Part shown: one piece after another, positions 1-8,225 of the stretch
How positions within the stretch are numbered: position 1 is the first letter of the stretch
How the letters are laid out: each line of letters opens with the position of its first letter
Assembly: GCA_029256015.1 (NCBI GenBank)
Contig: JAQSYQ010000003.1
Span: 1-64,000 of the forward strand
Source of the DNA: Gammaproteobacteria bacterium
GTDB taxonomy: Bacteria; Pseudomonadota; Gammaproteobacteria; Francisellales; CACEW01
Reading direction: 5' to 3'
Length of the DNA stretch: 64,000 nt
Notes under the pieces: model-generated
Databases searched by the model: none
The model's input: the letters and a program-made list of their open reading frames with translations, nothing else
Told to the model about the DNA's origin: nothing
Program-made: the position numbers and the translations under genes

Positions 1-319
1 CAATGCCATATTGATGCATATAAGCTCTGTTGTTGGTGCCAGTGAGACTGCCTTTGCCCCTTGCAGATTCGAAATATTGAATAGCTTTAAGAGGTTCCCC
101 TTTTAGCTGAGATATGCAGCCTAGCAGTGATTCAACCTCTCCGGGGTACGCGCTGGTATTTAATTGAGCCTTGAGGTATCCTTCAAATTCGCTTAATAAG
201 CTTAAGTCTGGAGTAGAAAGATCTTTTAAACAGTTAATGAAATTATCAAGGACACTTGGGTCAGGAAAGCTGTTGTTCGTAATGGGTTGGCTAAGTTCAA
301 TGAGTTCTTCAAGGGTCAT
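1..319 (-). CDS. TPR/Sel1-like hypothetical protein, N-terminal part
   Basis: An open frame runs leftwards from an ATG at 319 to the window edge without a stop, giving about 106 residues of the N-terminus. It begins MTLEELIELSQP. After about residue 75 comes GEPLKAIQYFESA followed by TNNRAYMHQYG, which has the alternating small and aromatic residues of a tetratricopeptide or Sel1-like helix pair. Proteins built of such repeats are common among host-interaction proteins of Legionella-like bacteria, but one visible repeat is not enough to assign a role. No signal peptide or membrane segment is seen. The gene points the same way as mltA, whose stop lies 88 bp upstream. The rest of the protein is outside the window. 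Confidence 0.6.
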   Translation of the reverse strand, partial: MTLEELIELSQPITNNSFPDPSVLDNFINCLKDLSTPDLSLLSEFEGYLKAQLNTSAYPGEVESLLGCISQLKGEPLKAIQYFESARGKGSLTGTNNRAYMHQYGI

Positions 320-406
320 GACAATTTACTTGGGTTTATAATTGATTTAGCGTATGACAGATAGCATGATTTAATCAATTTAGTCTCAACAAAACAACAA
401 GATTTA

Positions 407-1573
407 TCATTTTTCAATATCAGATGCATCCACACCTTTAGGGAGTAATATCCAGTATTTGCCGGTAGATTGCATGTGGCCTGCATACCATTCAGCTTGT
501 TTGCCGCTGCCAAAGAATATATCAGCTCTCACAGGGCCTTTAATCGCGCCGCCTGTATCTTGAGCGACCATTAATCTTTGAAGCGGAGCACCTTCAGTAA
601 TACCTTGCGGGGTTTGTTCGGGGTAAGCAGTGCTTAGCCAGATTGGCGTGCCAAGCGGGATATAGCTTAAATCCACAGCTAGAGTGCGTCTTGGGGTGAC
701 TTCAATGCCTTGAGCGCCGATAGGTTGGTTGGTATCCAAAATCCTGAAAAATACAAAAGAAGGATCCAGGTTCATAATTCTGTTGGCCTGAGTAGGGTGA
801 GCTTGAAGCCAGGCTTGAATAGACTGCATGGAAAGGCTTTCTTTTGGAATCGCATTGGTGTCAGCCAAATATTTGCCGATAGGGAAATAAGGCCTACCGT
901 TTTGGCTGTCATAGCCTACCAATAAACTTGTTCCGTTAGGTAATACGATTCTTCCTGAGCCTTGGATCTGTAAAAAGAATCGGTCTACATTGCTATGGAT
1001 CCAGGCGATAACAGGAGTCCGTTTGAGGCGAGGTCCATTCACAATTTGTTCACGAGAAGGAGGCTCTACATAATGGCCTTTTTTAATGCGAAGCATATAA
1101 GCTACTTGGCCTTGCAGTTGAGCGAGTTTTACCTTTACCAAATTACGAGGGCGACCATAGATAGGAACTCCATAATAGGGGGTCGGCGTTAAACTGCCTT
1201 TAATGGTCGGTTCATAGTAGCCTGTAAATAAACCATCAGGTACTCCTTCAGAGGTCACCAAATAGGGCACAAAGTTATCTTCAATTAAGGTCTGAGCTTC
1301 ACTTGGAGTTAAATTAGAAGGGGCGTTTAAAATCGCTTCGCAAGCATTGTTCCATGCTTTGGAAGCTCTTACATCATTACGGCTGCTTAAAGTAGATTGT
1401 AAGAGTGCAATTCTGCCGCAGGAAAGCTGCAAAGCCGGGATGGCTTTTTGTTGATCATCCTGAGTCCAGCCCGGAAGATCACTGTAGTTTGCTTGATTAA
1501 GCTCAAACATGCCTGCATAGGCAAAATGCAGACAGCTTAAGCTTAATACGGCAATTTTAAACAGCTTTTTCAT
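407..1573 (-). CDS. mltA: Membrane-bound lytic murein transglycosylase A (MltA family)
   Basis: MltA cleaves the MurNAc-GlcNAc bond of peptidoglycan and leaves 1,6-anhydro-muropeptides. The protein is 388 residues from the ATG at 1573, close to the family norm. The start was chosen because MKKLFKIAVLSLSCLHFAYA is a good signal peptide ending in AYA; an in-frame extension back to 1789 would overlap ppa and has no family similarity. The double-psi barrel is visible around VPIYGRPRNLV and AQDTGGAIKGPVRADIFFG. The Asp of ADIFFG corresponds to the catalytic residue of E. coli MltA. A clear lipobox is missing, so unlike E. coli MltA it may be a soluble periplasmic enzyme. It lies 43 bp downstream of ppa on the same strand. 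Confidence 0.9.
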   Translation of the reverse strand: MKKLFKIAVLSLSCLHFAYAGMFELNQANYSDLPGWTQDDQQKAIPALQLSCGRIALLQSTLSSRNDVRASKAWNNACEAILNAPSNLTPSEAQTLIEDNFVPYLVTSEGVPDGLFTGYYEPTIKGSLTPTPYYGVPIYGRPRNLVKVKLAQLQGQVAYMLRIKKGHYVEPPSREQIVNGPRLKRTPVIAWIHSNVDRFFLQIQGSGRIVLPNGTSLLVGYDSQNGRPYFPIGKYLADTNAIPKESLSMQSIQAWLQAHPTQANRIMNLDPSFVFFRILDTNQPIGAQGIEVTPRRTLAVDLSYIPLGTPIWLSTAYPEQTPQGITEGAPLQRLMVAQDTGGAIKGPVRADIFFGSGKQAEWYAGHMQSTGKYWILLPKGVDASDIEK

Positions 1574-1616
1574 TGGCGCTAAATCCCTTTTGTTTAACCA
1601 GAAGGTTAGTAGAGAT

Positions 1617-2144
1617 TTAGGATTTTTCAAACCGTTTTTGACTGGCGATAATCTCTTGCTTAGCAGCATTGGCATCAACCCAACCATCCACTTTAACCCA
1701 TTTGCCTTTTTCCAAGTCTTTGTAATGCTCAAAAAAGTGGGCGATTTGTCTGAGTAACAATTCAGGCAAGTCCGCGAGTTCTTTAACATTTTGATAAAGC
1801 GGAGTTAGCTTGTCGTGAGGCACGGCGATAATTTTAGCGTCTACGCCTGACTCATCGGTCATTTTCAGCATGCCGACAGGGCGGCAACGGATCATGGAGC
1901 CGTGTCTTAAAGGGGTAGTGGTGACAACTAATACGTCAACCGGATCTCCGTCTTCTGATAAAGTGTTAGGAACAAATCCATAGTTAGCGGGATATTGCAT
2001 GCAGGTAGACATAAAACGGTCTACTACCAATAGATGGGATTCTTTGTCCAATTCATATTTAACGGGTTCGCTGAACGCGGGGATTTCAATAATCACATTG
2101 ATATCGTTTGGCACATCTTTGCCTGCTGAAAAAGCCTTGCTCAT
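1617..2144 (-). CDS. ppa: Inorganic pyrophosphatase, family I
   Basis: This soluble cytoplasmic enzyme hydrolyses pyrophosphate to two phosphates and so pulls biosynthetic reactions forward. The length of 175 residues equals that of bacterial family I enzymes. The signature DGDPVDVLV lies near residue 66 and supplies metal-binding aspartates; KYELDKES and YPANYGFVP are also typical. The ATG at 2144 has a good ribosome binding site (TTTAAGGAGC) 6-7 bases upstream. It is divergent from mpl across a 350 bp gap that holds a palindromic repeat. Confidence 0.96.
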   Translation of the reverse strand: MSKAFSAGKDVPNDINVIIEIPAFSEPVKYELDKESHLLVVDRFMSTCMQYPANYGFVPNTLSEDGDPVDVLVVTTTPLRHGSMIRCRPVGMLKMTDESGVDAKIIAVPHDKLTPLYQNVKELADLPELLLRQIAHFFEHYKDLEKGKWVKVDGWVDANAAKQEIIASQKRFEKS

Positions 2145-2494
2145 TATATTGCTCCTTAAACAATAAAGCTCACATTATACAATGCTAGGCTAATCTGTGT
2201 AGTAAAATTTTAGGTTCTTGTCAGTTTAAATTTAAGCAGCCCTAGTATTGCTTTTTGCTCATGGTCACAAGCGCTTGGAAAAATAAGGCTCAAGCTTGTA
2301 GATCCGAAGGATGCCGCAAAGGATGCGGCATGAGGCATACAAGATCAGGGACGTCTGTTATGCCTCATCTTAAGCTTAGTAAAAAGGAATTTAGAGCTGA
2401 TATAAATTAATTCAAACTGGGGGGCTAAAATTTTATTAATAAGCGGAAGTTTAGCTGCTACACTACTTAGCAATAAATCTATGAGAATAAGCTT
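2145..2494. other. 350-bp divergent intergenic region ppa / mpl
   Basis: No coding frame is supported here. The stretch should hold the promoters of ppa (minus) and mpl (plus). It also carries the palindromic repeat annotated at 2291-2376. The remainder is A+T-rich with no structure I can name. Confidence 0.6.
2291..2376. repeat. Compound palindromic intergenic repeat
   Basis: Two stems are visible. ATGCCGC (2311-2317) pairs with GCGGCAT (2325-2331) across a 7-base loop. TGAGGCATA (2331-2339) pairs with TATGCCTCA (2359-2367). AAGCTT motifs flank both sides (near 2293 and 2372). The GAAGGATGCCGC / AAGGATGCGGC wording resembles the dispersed palindromes found between genes in many gammaproteobacteria. 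It lies between divergent genes, so it is not a simple terminator. Confidence 0.6.
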
Positions 2495-3847
2495 ATGAAA
2501 CACATTCACATTCTAGGTATTTGCGGCACTTTTATGGGAAGCCTGGCGATTATTGCAAGGGAGCTCGGTTACAAAGTAACGGGTTCTGATACCAGCGTTT
2601 ATCCACCAATGAGCACTTATTTAGAGTCTCAAGGAATTGAAATTATCCAAGGATACGAAGCTGAGCAACTCAACCCCGCACCTGATATGATTGTAGTGGG
2701 CAATACCATGAAGCGCGGCATGCCTGTGATTGAATATATGCTTAATAAGAATTTGACTTATCGCTCAGGTCCTCAATGGCTATATGAGCATTGCTTAAAC
2801 AAGAAATGGGTGCTCGCAGTAGCAGGGACCCATGGCAAAACGACCACCACCAGTATGCTTGCCTTTATTCTGGATCAAAACGGTTTAAATCCTGGTTTTT
2901 TAATCGGCGGGATTCCAGTTAACTTTCAGGTATCTTCAAGGCTAGGCGGCACTGATTTTTTTGTAATAGAAGCTGATGAGTATGACTGCGCTTTTTTTGA
3001 TAAGCGTTCCAAGTTTGTGCATTACCATCCCAGGACAGCTATTTTAAATAACCTGGAATACGATCATGCCGACATATTTGAAAACGTGGCGGCTATCCAA
3101 AAGCAGTTTCACCATTTGGTTCGCACCATTCCAAGCGAAGGTTTAATTGTGGAAAATGCCGATGAGCCTTTATTAAAACAGGCCGTTGATATGGGTTGTT
3201 GGACTCCAAGACAGACTTTTGGAAATAGTGCTGAGTGGCAGGCCAAGTTATTAGAAGAAGACGGTTCGAGTTTTATCGTCATGCATAATGGAAAAGAATT
3301 AGGCACTGTGAATTGGCAAATTTTAGGACGGCACAACGTCAATAACGCTTTAGCCGCGATTGCTGCAGCTCAGCACGTTGGCATTATGCCTCAAAATGCA
3401 ATCGAAGCATTAGCTTCATTTAAAGGGGTTAAGCGCCGCTTGGAGCTACGAGGGGAGGCCAACCAAATCAAAGTATTTGATGACTTTGCCCATCATCCTA
3501 CTGCGATAGAAACCACTTTGCAGGGAGTTAAAGCCCATAATAAAAAGGGTAGAGTGATTGCGGTAATTGAACCTCGGTCCAATTCCATGAGAATGGGACA
3601 ATTTCGTGAAGCCTTACGAGATTCATTGCAGATCGCCGATCATGTATTTGTATTTGAGCCTGCGAATTTAGGTTGGAACATGAAAGAGGCTTTAGCAAAC
3701 AGTAAAGTTAGCATTGAGATTTATCCCAGCACTCAAGAAATTATCGATGCCATCAAAGCCTTTGCAAAACCGCAGGATAAAGTGGTTATTATGAGCAACG
3801 GTGGCTTTGAAAATATCCATGAAAGGTTGCTAGTTGCATTGAAATAG
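2495..3847 (+). CDS. mpl: UDP-N-acetylmuramate:L-Ala-gamma-D-Glu-meso-DAP ligase (Mpl)
   Basis: Mpl attaches the recycled murein tripeptide to UDP-MurNAc in the cytoplasm, returning it to peptidoglycan synthesis. The 450 residues match E. coli Mpl (457). The start MKHIHILGICGTFMGSLA is the Mpl form of the Mur-ligase N-terminal domain. The ATP-binding loop GTHGKTTTTSML lies near residue 111, the central EADEYDCAFFD near 158, and the C-terminal ligase motif FDDFAHHPTAIETTL near 330. HHPTAI distinguishes Mpl and MurC from other Mur ligases, and no separate murC-type division cluster surrounds it. Confidence 0.96.
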   Translation: MKHIHILGICGTFMGSLAIIARELGYKVTGSDTSVYPPMSTYLESQGIEIIQGYEAEQLNPAPDMIVVGNTMKRGMPVIEYMLNKNLTYRSGPQWLYEHCLNKKWVLAVAGTHGKTTTTSMLAFILDQNGLNPGFLIGGIPVNFQVSSRLGGTDFFVIEADEYDCAFFDKRSKFVHYHPRTAILNNLEYDHADIFENVAAIQKQFHHLVRTIPSEGLIVENADEPLLKQAVDMGCWTPRQTFGNSAEWQAKLLEEDGSSFIVMHNGKELGTVNWQILGRHNVNNALAAIAAAQHVGIMPQNAIEALASFKGVKRRLELRGEANQIKVFDDFAHHPTAIETTLQGVKAHNKKGRVIAVIEPRSNSMRMGQFREALRDSLQIADHVFVFEPANLGWNMKEALANSKVSIEIYPSTQEIIDAIKAFAKPQDKVVIMSNGGFENIHERLLVALK

Positions 3848-3917
3848 CTGTCTATTATTTATATTTAGCGCATTTACTGGTAAGCTTTGCGCTGTATTTC
3901 ATTCTAAGCAGATAGTC

Positions 3918-5789
3918 GTGATCAATTTAAAAAGTATCAGCCTTCAGTTAGGCAACAAAGTCCTTTATACCGATAGCAGCTTGAGTATTAACCGAGGCGA
4001 TAAAATTGGTATAGTCGGCAAAAACGGAGTGGGTAAATCCAGCCTGTTTGGTATTTTGCAAAACCAGGTCCATGTTGATAAGGGCGATACTGAAATCCCT
4101 AATTCGCTCTGCATTAGTACCGTAAAGCAAGAAACTCCAGGGCTTGACTGCACTGCCTTAGATTATGTTTTGATGGGCGATATGGCCTATTGGAGCATTT
4201 CTCAAGAGCTTGAAAAAGCAGAAGCCGAGGAAGATGGCCATAAAATTGCAGACCTTCATTACGAACTGAGTTTAATTGACGGCTATACCACCAAAACCCG
4301 AGCGGCTGAATTGCTGCATGGATTGGGCTTTGCTCCTGAGGCAATTGATTTGCCAGTAAAAAGTTTTTCGGGTGGCTGGCGGATGAGATTGAACTTGGGT
4401 CAGGCTTTAATGGCCCCATCTGACATGATGTTATTAGATGAGCCTACCAACCATTTAGATTTAGAAACCGTGATTTGGCTAGAGGCCTGGCTAAAAGCTT
4501 ATCCGGGGATTTTGTTAATTATCTCACATGACAGAGAGTTTCTAGACCAGGTGGTCACAAGCATCGTTCATATTGAACAGCAAAAAATTGTTCGATTTAA
4601 AGGTAACTATTCTGATTTTGAGCGTCAATATGCTGAACAGTTAAAACAGCAGGCTGCGGCCATTGAAAAACAACAGAGAGAAAAAGCCCATATTCAAAGC
4701 TTTGTCGATAGATTTAGAGCTAAAGCCACTAAGGCCCGCCAAGCCCAAAGCCGTTTAAAAGCCTTGGAGCGATTTGAAGATTTAGCGCCGATCTATGCAG
4801 CCTCTCCATTTCACTTTAATTTTTTTGAAACCAATTTAAAGTCCAGGGCCTATTTGCTGCAAGTTAAAGAAGCTACTTTAGGCTATGGCAGCAAAGTGAT
4901 TCTGAATAGTGTCAATTTTGCTATTTCCCCAGGAGATAGAATTGGTTTGCTCGGGCCTAACGGAGCGGGTAAATCCACCCTGATTAAAGCCTTGGCCGGT
5001 GACTTGCCTTTATTGTCAGGTGAAAGGCTTGATAACGACCAGTTAAAATTGGGATACTTTTCTCAGCACCAGATGGAATCCTTGCATGAAAAAGAATCGG
5101 CCTACTGGCATATTCAACAGCTTGCACCAAGGGTGAGAGAATCGGATATCAGAAACTTTTTAGGCGGATTTGATTTCAATGGAGACCGCATATTTGAAGC
5201 GATCGGCAAGTTTTCAGGGGGCGAGAAAGCCCGCCTTGCTTTGGCTGTCATCGTTTGGCAAAAGCCTAATGTTTTGTTGTTGGACGAGCCGACTAACCAC
5301 TTAGATATCGATATGAGAGAGGCTTTGGTTTCAGCCTTGCAGGACTATGAAGGCGCTGTTATTACAGTGTCTCATGACAGGCATCTCTTAAGAACTACCA
5401 TGGATGAGTTTTATACGGTCTATGCAGGAGAAGTCGCGCCGTTTGATGGAACCATTGAAGACTATTCTATTTGGTTGACCCAGCAGCAGAAAATCGCTAA
5501 GCCCAAAAAGCCTGCACCAGAGCCCAAAGTGAAAGCAGAAAGGCCTAAGCAAGATGACAACAAAAAATCACTGATTCAAAAACTTGAGAAAGTTGAAGCC
5601 GAAATTGCAAAGCAGCAAGCTAAATTGAACCAAATTGAAACTGAGCTGGCTGATACTAAGCTTTATGAAGCTCAACATAAAGCACAATTGGATAAGCTGC
5701 TCGAAGATCAAAGAAACTGCCAAAATCAGCTAGCTTCAAGCGAAGCCTTGTGGTTAGAATTGTCTGAACAAATAGAGGGCTTAAACTAA
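3918..5789 (+). CDS. yheS: ABC-F family ATPase, YheS/Uup type
   Basis: ABC-F proteins lack membrane domains and act on the ribosome. The 623-residue chain has two nucleotide-binding domains: Walker A GKNGVGKSS near residue 35 with signature SFSGGWRMRL, and Walker A GPNGAGKST near 347 with signature FSGGEKARL. Both Walker B regions read LLDEPTNHLD. The inter-domain linker (about 235-300, rich in K, Q and R) and a C-terminal coiled coil (about 540-620) match YheS. The start is a GTG at 3918; the frame begins INLKSISLQLG, as expected for a first ABC domain. It ends in TAATG, sharing a base with the ubiX start, so the two are probably translationally coupled. Assignment to YheS rather than Uup rests on length and domain pattern only. 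Confidence 0.9.
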   Translation: MINLKSISLQLGNKVLYTDSSLSINRGDKIGIVGKNGVGKSSLFGILQNQVHVDKGDTEIPNSLCISTVKQETPGLDCTALDYVLMGDMAYWSISQELEKAEAEEDGHKIADLHYELSLIDGYTTKTRAAELLHGLGFAPEAIDLPVKSFSGGWRMRLNLGQALMAPSDMMLLDEPTNHLDLETVIWLEAWLKAYPGILLIISHDREFLDQVVTSIVHIEQQKIVRFKGNYSDFERQYAEQLKQQAAAIEKQQREKAHIQSFVDRFRAKATKARQAQSRLKALERFEDLAPIYAASPFHFNFFETNLKSRAYLLQVKEATLGYGSKVILNSVNFAISPGDRIGLLGPNGAGKSTLIKALAGDLPLLSGERLDNDQLKLGYFSQHQMESLHEKESAYWHIQQLAPRVRESDIRNFLGGFDFNGDRIFEAIGKFSGGEKARLALAVIVWQKPNVLLLDEPTNHLDIDMREALVSALQDYEGAVITVSHDRHLLRTTMDEFYTVYAGEVAPFDGTIEDYSIWLTQQQKIAKPKKPAPEPKVKAERPKQDDNKKSLIQKLEKVEAEIAKQQAKLNQIETELADTKLYEAQHKAQLDKLLEDQRNCQNQLASSEALWLELSEQIEGLN

Positions 5790-6400
5790 TGAGTCAATTT
5801 AGCAAACGTATTTGTTTGGCAATAACGGGGGCTTCCGGTGCACCCTATGGCTTAAGATTGCTTGAGTGTTTAATTGCTGCTAATTGCCAGATTTACTTGC
5901 TCACGTCCAATGCAGGCGAGCGAGTGCTTGAAATTGAGGAAGGCATAAAAGTTCCGACCGAAGCCAAAGAAAAGCAGGCTTTCTTTACTCAGCAATACCA
6001 GGCTAAGCCCAATCAAATTCAGTGTTTTGGAAGAGATGACTGGATGGCGGCTGTAGCAAGCGGTTCTAACGCGCCTGATGCCATGATAGTTTGCCCTTGC
6101 AGCGGTGGGACCCTATCTGCCATTGCCTGCGGGGCCAGCAACAACTTAATCGAGCGGGCAGCAGATGTCATGATAAAAGAGCGCAAGCAGCTAATTATCG
6201 TGCCAAGAGAAATGCCTTTGTCCTCTATTCATTTAGAAAACATGCTAAAGCTTTCACAAATCGGCGTAACCGTTATGCCGGCCAGCCCGGGTTTTTATCA
6301 CAAACCTCAATCCATTAACGACCTTATCGATTTTGTAGTCGCAAGAATTCTTGATCATCTTAAAATCAGCCAAAACATGATGCCTAAATGGGGCGCATAA
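5789..6400 (+). CDS. ubiX: Flavin prenyltransferase UbiX
   Basis: UbiX prenylates FMN with dimethylallyl phosphate to make the prenyl-FMN cofactor of the UbiD decarboxylase in ubiquinone synthesis. The 203-residue protein starts with the FMN-binding stretch LAITGASGAPYGLRLLE. CPCSGGTLSAIACG (about 100-113) and VPREMPLSSIHLENML (about 132-147) are the other family signatures. No ubiD is in the window. The start overlaps the stop of the ABC-F gene. The minus-strand gene downstream is a flavin/ferredoxin reductase; such reductases sit beside ubiD in several gammaproteobacteria, which may explain the neighbourhood. Confidence 0.95.
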   Translation: MSQFSKRICLAITGASGAPYGLRLLECLIAANCQIYLLTSNAGERVLEIEEGIKVPTEAKEKQAFFTQQYQAKPNQIQCFGRDDWMAAVASGSNAPDAMIVCPCSGGTLSAIACGASNNLIERAADVMIKERKQLIIVPREMPLSSIHLENMLKLSQIGVTVMPASPGFYHKPQSINDLIDFVVARILDHLKISQNMMPKWGA

Positions 6401-6430
6401 GCACAAGCGATCGGAGTATATAATAAATAT

Positions 6431-6475
6431 TTGAGTATCGCGATTGCGCCGAGCAACGAAGTATCGTTCAAAAAG
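6431..6475 (+). repeat. 45-bp dispersed repeat, copy 1
   Basis: The 45 bases starting TTGAGTATCGCGATTGCGCC match 14492-14536 at about 33 of 45 positions without gaps, with identical ends (TTGAGTAT and AAAAG). This copy lies between the converging ubiX and reductase genes. Confidence 0.6.
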
Positions 6476-6488
6476 CAAATGTTATAAG

Positions 6489-7112
6489 TTAGCCGAACTG
6501 AAATGCATCTGAGTACATATCATCCCGATTTAAGCCTTGTTTTGCAAAATCTTCCCTAGCGATAAAGCACATGTCAAAAGGGCCGCATATATAGGCTTCA
6601 AATTGAGATAAGTCTGTAAAGTCTTCTATAACGGCTTGGTGCACTAAGCCTTTTTTGCCATGCCAATCGTCATTGGCTCCTGAGATGACAGGAACATAAT
6701 GGAAGTTTTTAAGCGCCTTACTTAGATTTACAAACTGTTCATGCAAATATAGAAATTCGGGCTGTCTGGCCCCCCAATATAAATGCATTTCTCTTTTGCT
6801 GTTTTTATGAAGCAGATGTTGGATCATTGAGTACAGTGGAGCAATCCCCGTGCCGCCTGCTACAAAAAAAATGGGCTTAAAGGATTGTTCCCTTAAATAA
6901 GCGGCTCCAATTGGGGCATTTACTTCTATTTGCGAGCTTTCCAAAATAGCGTTGGCCACAATCATAGAGCCGGGGTGGCTTGGGCTAAATTGAATATGCA
7001 ACTCTATCTCAGAATCTTCGGGAGCGCTGGCAATTGAATAGGGATAGGCTTTGTTGTTGATTAATAGTTCTAAATATTGACCGGCCCAAAATTGAATGGG
7101 GCCTTTTTCCAA
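6489..7112 (-). CDS. FAD/NAD(P)H-dependent flavin/ferredoxin reductase module (downstream half of a split gene)
   Basis: The Fre-like module moves electrons from NAD(P)H via FAD to an iron-sulfur centre or flavin. FAD-binding YPYSIASAPED lies near residue 23, the nicotinamide loop FFVAGGTGIAPLYS near 82, and the C-terminal YICGPFDMC near 172. The frame ends SDAFQFG, the usual end of this family. The only nearby in-frame start is TTG at 7112, which would cut off the first strand of the FAD domain. The same frame stays open upstream and encodes KKKLTEQLLQVKLEKG, which fits as the missing strand and overlaps the end of the ferredoxin gene. With one more A in the A run at 7140-7149 the two would form one protein of about 326 residues, the length of CDP-6-deoxyglucoseen-reductase-like proteins. 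It is either a frameshifted gene, a slippage-expressed gene, or two split proteins. Confidence 0.8.
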   Translation of the reverse strand: MEKGPIQFWAGQYLELLINNKAYPYSIASAPEDSEIELHIQFSPSHPGSMIVANAILESSQIEVNAPIGAAYLREQSFKPIFFVAGGTGIAPLYSMIQHLLHKNSKREMHLYWGARQPEFLYLHEQFVNLSKALKNFHYVPVISGANDDWHGKKGLVHQAVIEDFTDLSQFEAYICGPFDMCFIAREDFAKQGLNRDDMYSDAFQFG

Positions 7113-7135
7113 TTTAACCTGAAGCAGCTGTTCGG

Positions 7136-7468
7136 TTAGTTTTTTTTTTCGTTGATGTTCAAATTAGCATGTTGAGTTCTGGGGGCTTCTGGCGCTAATA
7201 GGTCAGGATGGTCCACTACCATGTCGCTTTTAGGCTGAGCACAGCATAGCAGAATTTCAGCTTGAGATTCATCTAATTCGACCATGGGCTCAATATCACC
7301 GTAGGTATAATCACCGGAATAAACATGGCCTTTGCAGGTCTGGCAAATTCCAGAGTGGCAACTAAATGGAATGTCGATATTGGCATTTTGCGCAGCATCA
7401 ACCACGGTTTCACCGGGATTGCAGGTAAACTCTTGGTTAGTGCCGCGTATTTTGATTTTAAAAGTCAT
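7136..7468 (-). CDS. [2Fe-2S] ferredoxin module (upstream half of a split ferredoxin-reductase gene)
   Basis: This is a plant-type ferredoxin domain of 110 residues. Cluster ligands are visible as C37, C42, C45 and C75 (pattern CHSGICQTC then ILLCC). Family members of this subtype continue directly into an FAD/NAD reductase domain. Here translation reaches a stop just after a run of ten A (7140-7149 on the minus strand), with the last residues reading NINEKKN. The reductase follows in the -1 frame. The C-terminal tail past about residue 90 resembles the linker of the fused protein, not a normal ferredoxin end. The ATG at 7468 is preceded by a weak ribosome binding site. Confidence 0.8.
   Translation of the reverse strand: MTFKIKIRGTNQEFTCNPGETVVDAAQNANIDIPFSCHSGICQTCKGHVYSGDYTYGDIEPMVELDESQAEILLCCAQPKSDMVVDHPDLLAPEAPRTQHANLNINEKKN
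7140..7149 (-). promoter_or_regulatory. A10 run: candidate slippage or frameshift site
   Basis: On the coding (minus) strand the sequence is CGAAAAAAAAAACTAA. The zero frame reads GAA AAA AAA AAC TAA and stops. The -1 frame, equivalent to one extra A in the mRNA, reads AAA CTA ACC GAA and continues into the reductase domain. Runs of nine or more A are known sites of RNA polymerase slippage in A+T-rich bacteria. A sequencing error in the homopolymer gives the same picture. Confidence 0.55.
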
Positions 7469-7688
7469 AAGCTTAGCCGTTTGTAGAGATTTTCATATTA
7501 TGGGATATTTTGACGGTATTGTCATCTTTAAAAATAAACGGAGATAGTTCATTTTAAGTCGGAGTGCTGCAAGTTTGCTAAACACACAATTTATAAAAGA
7601 CTCTGTTAGTTATAAGTATTCGTTCGCATTTGGAGCAATATTGCGCAATAATAAATTTGATTTTGAACAATAAATTTAAGGAGTAACT

Positions 7689-8063
7689 ATGTTGAAGTCT
7701 GTCATATTTGCATTATGTTTAAGTTCGTCATTATTGCTAACAGGCTGCGCTACCATGTTTGGGGATAATGGAAGGAGCGTTGCGGTAACCTCAACTCCGG
7801 CAGGGGCTAAGGTCTTTTTAAACGGAGAGCCTGTAGGGGTCACACCGACTACTGTAACTTTGGCTAGTCTGTCGAATAATTACATTCTGGTCCAGAAAAA
7901 AGGCTATCTGCAAACCACTCAGCAAATTCCTACTGCATTTCAACCTGTAGGTTTATTGAATATATTATTTCTACCAGGGTTTATCGTTGATTTCGTCTCA
8001 GGCGATATGTTTAAGTTATCAAGCAGCAGCATGAACGTGAATATGACTCCTGCGGCATCTTAA
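7689..8063 (+). CDS. PEGA-domain lipoprotein, copy 1
   Basis: This is a 124-residue predicted lipoprotein. The signal peptide ends in lipobox LLTGC near residue 20, with mature protein from CATMFGDNGR. A PEGA-type segment follows: STPAGAKVFLNGEPVGVTPT (about 36-55), which in this family forms a small beta-sandwich on the cell surface or in the periplasm. A hydrophobic stretch, LLNILFLPGFIVDFVSG, lies near 90-106. The ATG is preceded by AAGGAGTAACT. The next gene is a clear paralogue with the same lipobox, CATMFGD start and PGFIVD motif, so the pair arose by tandem duplication. The biochemical role is unknown. Confidence 0.88.
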   Translation: MLKSVIFALCLSSSLLLTGCATMFGDNGRSVAVTSTPAGAKVFLNGEPVGVTPTTVTLASLSNNYILVQKKGYLQTTQQIPTAFQPVGLLNILFLPGFIVDFVSGDMFKLSSSSMNVNMTPAAS

Positions 8064-8225
8064 TCCAGAAGTATTAAAATTTGGCGCTCAGATTGAATTA
8101 AAGCAATACTAGGAATGCTATCAAAAAATTCAAACTGAGCGTACTTAAAATTGCAGATAATTGCGCTGTGATATTATTTCTACTAATCTTGAAGAGCTAT
8201 TTAAACTTAAAAAGGGAAAACCTGT

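Noticed and set aside
1574..1789. 72-residue extension of MltA
   Set aside because: It runs through ppa in another frame and would bury the signal peptide.
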